DNA from: Isoetes taiwanensis
Lineage: Eukaryota > Streptophyta > Lycopodiopsida > Isoetales > Isoetaceae
Assembly: GCA_021234155.1 (NCBI GenBank)
Contig: JAJEKV010000143.1
Span: forward strand, 444,636 to 508,635
Reading direction: 5' to 3'
Length of the DNA stretch: 64,000 nt
In this document: piece after piece, positions 56,186 to 64,000 of the stretch
Position numbering within the stretch: position 1 is the first letter of the stretch
Layout of the letters: the number at the start of each line of letters is the position of its first letter
Translations under genes and position numbers: made by a program
The notes under the pieces: model-generated
Database searches by the model: none
What the model was told of the DNA's origin: nothing
Seen by the model: only the letters and a program-made list of their open reading frames with translations

Positions 56186-57322
56186 CCAAGAGGAAGAAAA
56201 CCCTAATAATTGGGGTTCTAATCCCGCCAAGAAAGCAAGGGCGGGACGACCCGGATCAAAGTACCATATGATCTCACCTTAGATGATGAAGGGCCGATTC
56301 TTATAGCAACCCGCGACCACACGGCCCTGAAGAGGAAATGGGACGAAAAGTGAATACGTTGACCTTGCCAAGACAAATGGCAAGCTTCGACTTAACTCTC
56401 TTCTGAGGAAAAAGGGAAGCGGAACAAGATGGCCAAACAAGGGATCCTAATCTCTTGTGAGGAAGAGGATGACACCAACTGCAAATTGCTCTTGGAGATT
56501 ACACATAAGCAAAAGAAAGATCTGCTCAGACTTACTCACTGTAGAGCTACTGCATACAAGGATACGTTCATGAAGACAGATGTGAACGGTGAGACATGTT
56601 TTAAATATGGTTGGCCAACCAATGTAGCAGTTACGCCAATATCTATTTGCCAAGGGGTTACAGCTGTGCGTAGAGGCATGTTCACTAAACCGACAGCAAG
56701 TCACTATGTGCAGCAAGCTAGGGAATTAGCTGACTTGAAAGCTTCTAGGAGGGTCCTAGATCTAGGGAAGCATGTTCAACTGCGATTTGTCGAAGGCATG
56801 GAGGCTTTGTTTTTGAGAATGAACAGAGGGTGGTGCTAAAAAACTAGAGGCCATGAACAAGCTGAATAAATATTCTGACCATTATCCATTGGGTCTTAAG
56901 GAAACTTTTCAGATCCATGTGAAGTCCCTCATCCGTTCACCTAGCTCCATTTATGTTAGCAGAAGATATGATCCAGCACATGCCATGGAGATTGTTCAGA
57001 GCATGATTAGTAATCCAGGTCAAATGCCTATGCCAGCGGATGTGTTACCTTGGGATATGATCTCGAACAAGCCCGCTGAGTGGACGAACTTCGAGGAGTT
57101 AATGTCAAAGGATAACATTAAATTCGTCGTCATCGACGGGCAGCATTCTGTTGAGGCACAGAAGGCCCTCATCAGGCAGGCAGAACAAACAGGCCAAAAC
57201 GCGTTCTACAATCACTATGCGTATAGGAGGTGTCGTATCTTGGATGCCAATACTTCACCTGCAGATTTGGCTGAGATTAGTGCAACTTTGAATGAAATGG
57301 GGAAGACATTTTTATACAAAAG
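56186..57322 (+). CDS. Element R long gene, second exon: ParB/DGQHR-like domain
   Basis: Acceptor TTTTGCAG ends at 56,185; donor AAAAG/GTAACT at 57,323. The clear frame from 56,429 reads MAKQGILISCEEEDDTNCKL, then FKYGWPTNVAVTP, to 56,839. A shifted frame from 56,853 reads LKETFQIHVKSLIRSPSS (compare ParB-type start), PADVLPWDMISNKPAEW, then KFVVIDGQHSVEAQKAL (57,118) and FYNHYAYRRCRILDANTSPA. The I-D-G-Q-H core is the signature of DGQHR/ParB-like proteins, which bind or hydrolyse nucleotides or cut DNA. Only one frameshift (about 56,840, GGTGGTGCTAAA) separates the two frames. It is unusual cargo for a plant transposon; motif-based call. Confidence 0.6.
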
Positions 57323-57713
57323 GTAACTAACTGTATTAGGATGTTAGCACTTTCATATTCACGCCAGGCGTTCATTCAAATGAAACCAATTCACGCCAGG
57401 CGTGATTTCCTGTAATGAAACCAAATCACGCCAGGCGTGCTTTCAAATCAAACCAATTCAGGCCAGGCGTGAAATGTTAAAGCACACCTGGCGTGAATTG
57501 ATTTGATTTGAAAGCACGCCTGGCGTGATTTCAATTCATTTGAAATCACGCCTGGCGTGAATTCAGCCGATTCGAAAGCACGCCTGGCGTGAATTGCAAT
57601 GTTATTTAATTCATTTCACGCCAGGCGTGCTTTGAGGTTGATCTTTTCTATTGAAATCGCGCCCGGCGTGTTTCTTGTCTCTGATACTGATTCAATGCCT
57701 GTACTTTTGGCAG
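57323..57713 (+). repeat. Second intron of the long gene: palindrome array (element R)
   Basis: GT at 57,323 and CAG at 57,711-57,713. It holds ten copies of CACGCC(A/T)GGCGTG or close variants (about 57,359, 57,391, 57,426, 57,460, 57,482, 57,515, 57,547, 57,579, 57,617 and 57,658), spaced about 32-38 bp. The first copies are of the GCCAGG kind and later ones GCCTGG, with complementary spacers, giving an imperfect inverted repeat about 250 bp long. Splicing across it joins KTFLYK to SPYVEQLRHARQQWVEYGCP in frame. Confidence 0.85.
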
Positions 57714-59720
57714 TCCATACGTGGAGCAACTGCGCCACGCCCGTCAACAGTGGGTGGAATATGGCTGCCCATTACTCACGAGGCGGTCAAAGTCCGAGGC
57801 TTTCAAGCTGTTGGAGCTCTTTACGTCGCAGACAATTATCTGAGAAGAAGAAAACGCAAGAAAATCAAAGAAAAAAGGTGGTGATGACATTGCGGATCCT
57901 TCGAAGCTCATCTAGCGGTCAGGTCCAACGGACTCGTGATAATATTGTGTTTTGTAAGGAGGCGATTATGGCAAAAGTGGAATGAATTTCGGGACGCTTT
58001 TTATGCACAAAGGAAGGCGCAGATACTATGGGTAGGGTGCCTCCTGTTGATGTAAGCATCTTTGACTTGAATGTGGCGGAGATGAGAAAGACTTCGAAGG
58101 GGGGCTAGGCGGCCGAGACCATTTGGGTTTTAGACCCGGTGCTTAAAGAAGGAAGTCTTATACAAGAAGAGTGCTTTCACTAAGGATAGGATGTCCTTCA
58201 AGTTGAGTGCTGCTGACCATGTGAAGGATGTCACGATACAATGAAGTCATTTGTAGGAATTTGAGTTACAAAGGCTATCGGGGGATGTGGCATTATCCAA
58301 ATTGGATTCTTTGGACAAATACAAGGTCAAGAATGATGACATCAAGAAGTTTGTATTCTGGTCAAAGGACTTCTAAAAAGAATTGGAAGGCTAAAAATAC
58401 AAAACATAAGGAGACTCTACCCCTAAAGGTCTTGGCGAGTTGAGAAGAAAAGTGGCCCTTGTGAAGAAGATTTGCGGAGAAGAAGACACGGCCCGAAGAT
58501 TCAGTCTCCATTGGGTACAAAAGGTCTCTTGCGGGAATCAACCGATTGCCTTAAAATATATCACTCTTTGTGTTGGACAGGGGGGGGTGGGAGAGGAGAT
58601 ATGGGCATGAACGGAAGGACTACTGGCAGACTTCTTTACTACCGTATAGGATTGACAATGAGAGGTCCTTCACTATTGTCATCGTTTGTCCTTGGTGTGA
58701 GTCACATGCATGCACTATCCATTGCTCATGATGGAGTGCCTCAAAGTTATTAGGGAGGGATGCCTAATATATGATGTTAAGGATAATGAGCTGCAAAGCG
58801 TAGCGGAAGATGGCACATGTCATCTTTATTATGATATCCATGTCAGGGCGAGGAATATGATATCGCTAAGGCCAAGGGTGACAATAGCGTTGCATGGGAA
58901 TGTTTTCTTCTAGATGATCCGGACTTAAGAACTATATTCTTTCATACGGATCAGGATCAGTCGAACGAGGATGAGTCGGGGAGAAGAGGATGAGGATCGG
59001 GACCCCTCCTAAGTGGGGAAATCAAGTCACGAGCTACAAACTAAGGAGAAGGGCCCCTTAAATAAAAATGGATTTCCCCGTCTATGGTCGTGCTTACCTC
59101 GTCGAGGCATTTGCTTCAATTGATACAACTGCTTGGAGCTTCATGTTGGAGGTTATATTGCCGAGAGGCTCTTATGGGTGCAAGAAGATGTCCTTTGCTT
59201 TGTGAGTGATGAGCGGGCCAAAGACTTTCTTGAACCATTCCTCATGCATGTGCTTGCCAAGTCTCCTAAAGGCCCTTATGGCAACCTGAAATCACCGGCA
59301 ATCAAAAGTCTCGTAGACTTGTCCAATTCGAAAGTGGGCGTTGCTTACGGTGAGGGACCTAGTAATCTGCGACGATAAGGAAAGCGATAATGAACAAATA
59401 GCTGCTAAACTGGCTGCTCAATCTTGTGATGGCGGCGAACTTAGGGAATATTTTGCCCACATTGCGGGTGATGCAAGCAACAATAGAGTAGATTCGCGGG
59501 TTAACAATGAAGTAATTGACAGGGAAACCGAAAATGAAGGCAACGGCGGCTCTAGTGATTCTGAGGTTTGCCAAATCAATAGTAAAATAATGTCGAGTTG
59601 TGAAGGACGCAAACGGAACTAATAGAAAATAACAATTAACAAATGGAAGAAGAAGACGAAGATTAAGGGTGGCGAAGGAGGGAGAATGGCCGATGACGAC
59701 AAATAAACCGAAGATGATAG
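57714..59720 (+). CDS. Element R long gene, third exon: linker with acidic C-terminal half
   Basis: Opens SPYVEQLRHARQQWVEYGCP. Read across breaks it includes the basic RRRK..KK..K segment (about 57,840), FCKEAI-like sequence (57,950), VPPVDVSIFDLNVAEMRK-like sequence (about 58,030), ERLLWVQEDVLCFVSDE (59,163), RAKDFLEPFLMHVLAKSPKG (59,215), and the Asn/Asp/Ser-rich tail (DASNNRVDSRVNNEVIDRET, 59,468). The donor AG/GTATGG is at 59,721. No catalytic motif recognised. More frame breaks here than in the first exons (58,070-58,950). Confidence 0.5.
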
Positions 59721-59857
59721 GTATGGCCTTGCCCATTTAAATCGCGGCGCCAGCGTGAGCGAAAGCGATTTGGTTATGACTATTTCAAATCACGCTTGGC
59801 GTTTGTATTGTTTGTGTTATCGTATCTTGCCGACCCGGATACATGTTTGATGTTTGA
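59721..59857 (+). other. Third intron of the long gene (element R)
   Basis: Begins GTATGG; contains palindrome remnants GCGCCAGCGTGAGCG (about 59,747) and CACGCTTGGCG (about 59,792). The acceptor CAG of element L is changed to GAC here (TTTGAC/TTCC), so the exact acceptor in R is uncertain. Confidence 0.55.
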
Positions 59858-60497
59858 CTTCCATTAGCGTTTCTAAGAAGGTTGTGGTGTTCGAGCCTAA
59901 ACGGGAGTCCTTTGCAAGACTTTCCAAAAAATAAAGTGGCTAGAGAACAGTTTCATGAGACACGGTAGGAATCAAACACCAAGTGGATCTATCCACGGCC
60001 GCACTTGAAGGAGATGCTAGATGAGGCATTCAGGTTATTTCGAGTTGGTATTTGGTCATCCATGGAACTAAGGAACATCAAGGATACTTTGGAGGCACTG
60101 GGGGAAATGCGTAGACATTGGTTGACCTTTTGGGATCAGAACAAATGTGTGAAGTTCACTAATCCCAAGGATCCAACAGGCAAGCCTATCTTCATCAAAC
60201 ACTTGAGTAACATGATGGACGAACTTGGTATCGAGAATAAGGATGATATAATCATAGTGGATGATGATGCTCTCAAATGCTTCTACAATCAAACACAGGC
60301 CCTGAATCCACCATCTTATGATCCAAAAAAAACTTTGACGGATGATTTTTACGGTGAAGTTTGTGTCTATTATGCATAATTTGGCTATGGGGATGACGGT
60401 GGGTGAAGTGTTAGATTCATACCCAGAACTGGATAGAACAGCTGACATGGAACCACATCTTGTTAAACACGTGGAAAAACATGGATTGATCCCTTAA
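59858..60497 (+). CDS. Element R long gene, last exon: FCP1/HAD-phosphatase-like domain
   Basis: Starts with VFDLNGVLC (read jointly with L); RPHLKEMLDEAFRLFRVGIW with SSMELRNIKD (60,000); WLTFWDQNKCVKFT (60,118); and IIIVDDDALKCFYNQT (60,250). These correspond to FCP1-homology HAD motifs I, II-like (GIWSS) and IV (VDDDALK). In motif I the second Asp is Asn, as in many plant FCP1-like proteins. After a frame slip near 60,350, MHNLAMGMTVGEVLDSYPEL runs to HVEKHGLIP and a stop at 60,495-60,497. FCP1 enzymes dephosphorylate Ser/Thr, for instance on the RNA polymerase II tail. Host-gene capture is the simplest origin. Confidence 0.7.
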
Positions 60498-60803
60498 TGT
60501 TTTATTGGAATATATGATATTTTTGTATGATATTTGTGCCATGTATCGATAATTTCGAGTCTGGAATTGCCTCGCAAATAATGCAATCTGTTATTATCAA
60601 ACCTAATATTATCATCTAAATGCTCTTCAATTTTGGTCTCATCTATGTTAGCAACTTGCTCTTCATTTTTGCATATTTCAATTCGCATATGAAACGTCAC
60701 ACGTGAATCGCAACCTTATGTTATTTTTGAAGTCCAAAAAAAAAGATTAAAAAAAACAAAAACCCCCTAGAAGACAATAGCAGGTTGGCGTGATTTTGGA
60801 GTT
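60498..60803. other. 3' end of element R
   Basis: AT-rich sequence after the long gene, with an A-rich run near 60,738 and a half palindrome GGTTGGCGTGATTTT (60,783-60,797) just inside the TIR. No terminator can be named. Confidence 0.45.
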
Positions 60804-60834
60804 GACATAATCCCAATTTAATTGGATGATGGTT
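60804..60834 (-). repeat. Right terminal inverted repeat of element R
   Basis: GACATAATCCCAATTTAATT then GGATGATGGTT, the inverse of 48,741-48,771 with two mismatches. The ACCC target-site copy follows at 60,835-60,838. Confidence 0.9.
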
Positions 60835-63449
60835 ACCCCTTCTGAGATCAAGAAATACTTTCATGATCAGTATGCTTCTCTTTTCAGTAAAAAGCCTGAG
60901 TGTCCTGATGTTTCCTTGAAGAGTGCTGAGTTTACCTCTTTAATAAACAAGATCATTCCAAACAATCATAGCCTTATGGATGATTCAATAGCTGCTCTTC
61001 CCTCTGAGCTTGAAATTTATAGAGTTCTCATGAGCTTCAACAAAGGGAAATCTCCAGGACCAGATGGCATTCCACCCGAATTTTATTTGCACTTTTGGGA
61101 TTTATTAAAGGTGGATATTGTGAAGCTTGTCCATGGTTTTTGGAGGGCAGACTATCTTCACTCCTCCATCTCTGCTGGTTTCATTACTCTAATTCCTAAT
61201 GTTGATAAGCCTGCCTCTTTCTCTGATTGGAGACCCATTTCTTTAACTAACTCTACTTACAAGCTTTGTGCAAAGATCATTGCCAATAGAGTGAAGCCTT
61301 TTCTCCAACAGCACATTGATATCAAGCAATCTGCTTTCTTGCCAAACAGATTCATTCTTGACAATTATATTACAGCTATGGAGGGATTGCATTGGAACAA
61401 AGTCTCCTCTCAGAAATGTGTTCTCCTCAAACTGGACTTCAAAAGGGCCTTTGATTCTGTCAACTGGAATTTTCTTGAGTTTGCTTTGACTAAAATTGGC
61501 TTCAACTCTAAAATAATTTCCCTCATCTTTGGTCTAAACTCTATGGCCAACTCTTCTGTTCTTATAAATGGTTCACCATCCAATTTTTTCAAGCTTGCCA
61601 AAGGGGTCATACAGGGTTGCCCTTTAGCTCCATATTTATTTTTAAGGGTGGCTGATTTGCTAACTAAGTTGACTTTAATCAGGGATGTGGCAAAATCAAA
61701 GGACTTGATCTTCCTGACAACAATGGCAGCTTAATTATCTCCCAATATGCAGATGACACGTTTGCTTTTCTTGATTCCAAGCCTGATAATGTTGCCAATT
61801 TCCTAAGCATCATTGACCTATTCTCAGCTGCCTCTGGAATTTATTTGAATATCAATAAAAGTGTCATCATTGGAAATTACACTCGAGACTCCTTATGTGG
61901 CATCAAAGTGTTGAATGAAATGCAAGCTACTAAGCTCCTTGGTATGCCTCTGTCTCTGAATCCTAATATAAAGGGCTTATGAGATCCTATTTTGCAGAGA
62001 ATAAGGAAAAAATTGAATGTTTTTAGAAACACTCTTTCCCTGGCAGGTAGAACTCTAATTGCTAATTCTGTGCTGGCAGCATCTCACATATACTTCTCCT
62101 CTGCTCTGGTGGCCCCTAAAACTATTTATAATGAGTTGGCGAAGACTATTAGGAATTTTATCTGGAATGGAAACCACTCTGTCAATTGGGACACTCTCAC
62201 TCGATCCAAAAGTGATGGTGGTTTAGGATGCAAAAATCTGTATCTTCAAGCTTGTGCATTAGCTGGTAAGTTGATCTGGAGAACTCTGGCTGGTAATAAT
62301 TCAATGGCCTCCATATTTATTAGACATTGGATCTCATGTTCATATCCTCAAGGGCACCCTTCCATCAAGCACTCTCTGCCTGAGTCTGCCTTTTGCAACA
62401 TTCATCCAGGTAAAAACACATCTCCCCTTATGCACAACTTAATCAAAGCCTGGAATGTTATTCAACATTGCTTTGAGGATCCTGATTTACAAGAGCACAA
62501 CATGCAATCTTCCCTCTTTTGGTCTGCTGGATTCAAGGACCGTGATGGAAATATTTTGGCTTTGAAGCATCCAAAAACTTATAGGAAGTGGAGCTCCCAT
62601 GGAATTACTGCAGTTAGGAATCTTTACAGTAATGGGCAATTGATTACCTGGACAAATTTAAGGAGGCTAATTCATGGCACCTCGACAGACAAAGCTATTT
62701 TTCTTCATTTTAAAAATATCCTTGCTCTTTGTACTAATATTGATAATTGTGACAACAGTCTTCTTTGGAAAATCAATGGCATCAATACATACAAGGTCAG
62801 TAAGGTTTATGCCAAAATTAATTATAAGGCCACTCCTGTCAAAGCTGGCATTAAATGGTCCATCTCTGCAGCTGAATGCAAAACTTTGTTCAGGATTACA
62901 TGGAATTCTTACTGTCCTCCCAAAGTTAACTACTTCATTTGGTTGATTGCTCAAAACAGTCTTCCAAACCTTGTTTCCTTGGCTAAGAGAAACCCAATTC
63001 TAGTGCCAGCATGTCATTCCAATTGTTTCCATGATGAAACCATGCATCATATTTTTAACTGTCCAAAGTTGGTGCCCTTCTGGAATTGGTTTTACAGTAA
63101 ATTTGGTCACTACTTCAATGTCAACAATGCAGGTAATTTGCTTCAGTGTATTCAGAGTAATGATGCTTTTAAAAATACTATCATGTTCACTGCTCTCTGG
63201 AATATTTAGAAATCCAGAAATAGGATTATTTATGGTCATAAGAAATTCTCAACTTTCTGGTTCAAGATGAGTTTCCAGTTAGACTTAGAAGCTTATGTTA
63301 CTGCTCACAGAAATAAATTTGCTGACTCTTATGATAGAAGCTGGGACCACATTGGCAATTTCTTTAGTGGCTTTAATATTTTTGCTTCAAACTTGCATGT
63401 TGTCAATTCTAATGCTCCTTTCTCTGATCTTTTTAATAGAATATCTTGA
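60835..63449 (+). pseudogene. LINE ORF2, reverse transcriptase and C-terminal half
   Basis: Continues ORF2 after element R: TPSEIKKYFHDQYASLF, then RT core KGKSPGPDGIPPEFY (61,045), DWRPISLTNSTYKLCAKIIA (61,226), LLKLDFKRAFDSVNWNF (61,425) and IQGCPLAPYLF (61,609). A one-base slip near 61,680 precedes SQYADDTFAFLD (YADD at 61,746-61,757). An in-frame TGA (61,980, Trp expected) and TAG (63,207-63,209, Trp expected) interrupt the rest, which has the RVT thumb (LAGRTLIANSVLAASHIYF) and a zf-RVT Cys/His region (VPACHSNCFHDETMHHIFNC, 63,000). Ends FNRIS at 63,449. Few lesions, so a fairly young element. Confidence 0.9.
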
Positions 63450-63909
63450 ATTTCTCAAAGGGAAGGGCAGAAATAAATTCGACTCCATGCTGACCTATCA
63501 TGAAGCAACTCTGTACTACAATAGCACTGGGGTTACAAATCTGCAGCCACCAGGGCCAGGTGCATCAGATGAGGATATCAAATTATATGATGTCAGAAGA
63601 AATAGCAATGAGCAATCTTGGGCTAAAGTTTATTGCAGGGAGGTTGTGCAGATGTACTGTCTATTCAACTTCCTGTTTATGTATCATTATTCCTTGACGG
63701 ATAGGCAGTTGAGCAGATACAGAGAGTTGTATTACTCCCACAAGATGCTAGCAGATCTTTATGGTACCTTACTGATCTTGATGGGTAAAGAAGACATCCA
63801 CCACTTGTTCATGGAAAATGGATCAGAATACAGCAGCTACAAATTTGGAACAGACAAGGGCTTCTATTGGGTGTACAACAGAATTTTTGACCAGGTCATG
63901 CACCAATGA
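63450..63909 (+). CDS. Unrecognised ORF after the LINE
   Basis: An open frame (+1 relative to LINE ORF2) of about 150 codons reads EFLKGKGRNKFDSMLTYHEA, NLQPPGPGASDEDIKLYDV, CLFNFLFMYHYSLTDRQLSR, ELYYSHKMLADLYGTLLILM and KGFYWVYNRIFDQVMHQ, with a stop at 63,907-63,909. Composition is protein-like (Tyr-rich, mixed charge). It could be the last exon of a host gene next to the LINE or a sequence carried in the LINE 3' part. Family not recognised. Confidence 0.4.
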
Positions 63910-64000
63910 GTCTGCAATTTTCTTCTGATCCACTTCACATGTCACCCCTCCTTCCATACATTGGCCTAAAATTATGAACCACCTAAAGCTGCTGATGCTC

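Larger units (their letters stand above)
48741..60834 (+). mobile_element. Element R: complete 12.1-kb TIR transposon carrying ParB-like/FCP1-like cargo
   Basis: Starts AACCATCATTCAATTAAATT (48,741) and ends with the inverse of AACCATCATCCAATTAAATT (to 60,834). About 29 of the first 31 bp match, and ACCC flanks both sides. Gene order: DUF7869-like gene (minus, 51,859-48,937); divergent promoter; acidic ORF (52,292 on); long gene in four exons (55,605-60,497, plus). Four-bp TSD plus this gene content do not match a transposon superfamily I can name. Insertion into a LINE with otherwise readable ORFs suggests relatively recent transposition. Confidence 0.9.
44480..63449 (+). mobile_element. LINE on the plus strand, interrupted by element R and a SINE
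   Basis: ORF1 (44,582-47,242) and ORF2 (47,285-63,449, less inserts) form a near full-length non-LTR retrotransposon of about 6.7 kb once element R (48,741-60,834 plus ACCC) and the SINE-like insert are subtracted. The pyrimidine-rich 44,490-44,545 looks like its 5' UTR. No poly(A) tail or target-site duplication was recognised, so both ends are approximate. Order of events: LINE first, then SINE and element R. Confidence 0.85.

Noticed and set aside
59858-60497. Host FCP1-like phosphatase gene
   Set aside because: It lies inside the TIR boundaries of element R, shares splice structure with the upstream ParB-like exons, and has a truncated homologue at the same place in element L.
1-64000. 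tRNA, rRNA or organellar genes
   Set aside because: Apart from the pol III-like boxes in SINE-like repeats, I found no cloverleaf-competent tRNA, rRNA or organelle gene sequence.

Overview
The window looks like gene-poor, repeat-saturated nuclear DNA of a land plant. The evidence is plant-type non-LTR retrotransposons (endonuclease plus YADD reverse transcriptase), tRNA-derived SINE-like inserts, MITEs, decayed PPR-repeat coding sequence, a GONST3-like nucleotide-sugar transporter exon, and transposon genes with GT-AG introns. PPR debris together with large cargo-bearing TIR elements would suit a fern or lycophyte, but this is only an impression. No complete, clearly functional host gene was found.

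The dominant feature is a large DNA transposon family present twice in opposite orientation. Copy R (48,741-60,834; 12,094 bp) appears complete. It has ~31-bp terminal inverted repeats and a 4-bp target-site duplication (ACCC), and it interrupts ORF2 of a LINE; removing it and one ACCC restores the LINE reading frame. Copy L (about 5,703-16,836) is truncated at one end. The family carries (1) a DUF7869-like gene with three acidic-residue motifs, the transposase candidate; (2) a short Glu-rich acidic ORF; and (3) a long multi-exon gene on the opposite strand. That gene runs from an RG-rich first exon, through a ParB/DGQHR-like domain (VIDGQH) and an acidic linker, to an FCP1/HAD-phosphatase-like domain (DLNGVL ... 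VDDDALK). Its introns and 5' region carry dozens of copies of the 13-bp palindrome CACGCC(T/A)GGCGTG.

Layout: 0-3 kb, palindromic satellite, a CACCA/GTGGT hairpin-type microsatellite and a Ulp1-protease remnant. 2.9-5.7 kb, a RING/coiled-coil gene ('gene B', minus strand). 5.7-16.8 kb, element L. 15.6-24.3 kb, a direct tandem duplication (two units of ~4.33 kb) containing the DUF7869 gene end, an unrecognised ORF and a truncated or variant gene B. 24.7-26.1 kb, a PPR pseudogene split by a duplicated insert. 26-40.6 kb, mostly unrecognised DNA with two MITEs, several local tandem duplications and a captured-looking transporter exon. 40.7-43.6 kb, a 5'-truncated LINE on the minus strand with a 15-bp target-site duplication. 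44.5-63.4 kb, a second LINE on the plus strand, interrupted by a SINE-like insert and by element R. 63.45-63.91 kb, an unrecognised ORF.

Copies of the same sequence differ again and again at CTG/CAG sites, often by frameshifting indels. Many apparent stops and frameshifts may therefore be sequence errors (possibly methylation-related) rather than biological decay. Coding features were read across these breaks and their ends are approximate unless a splice site or stop codon is named.
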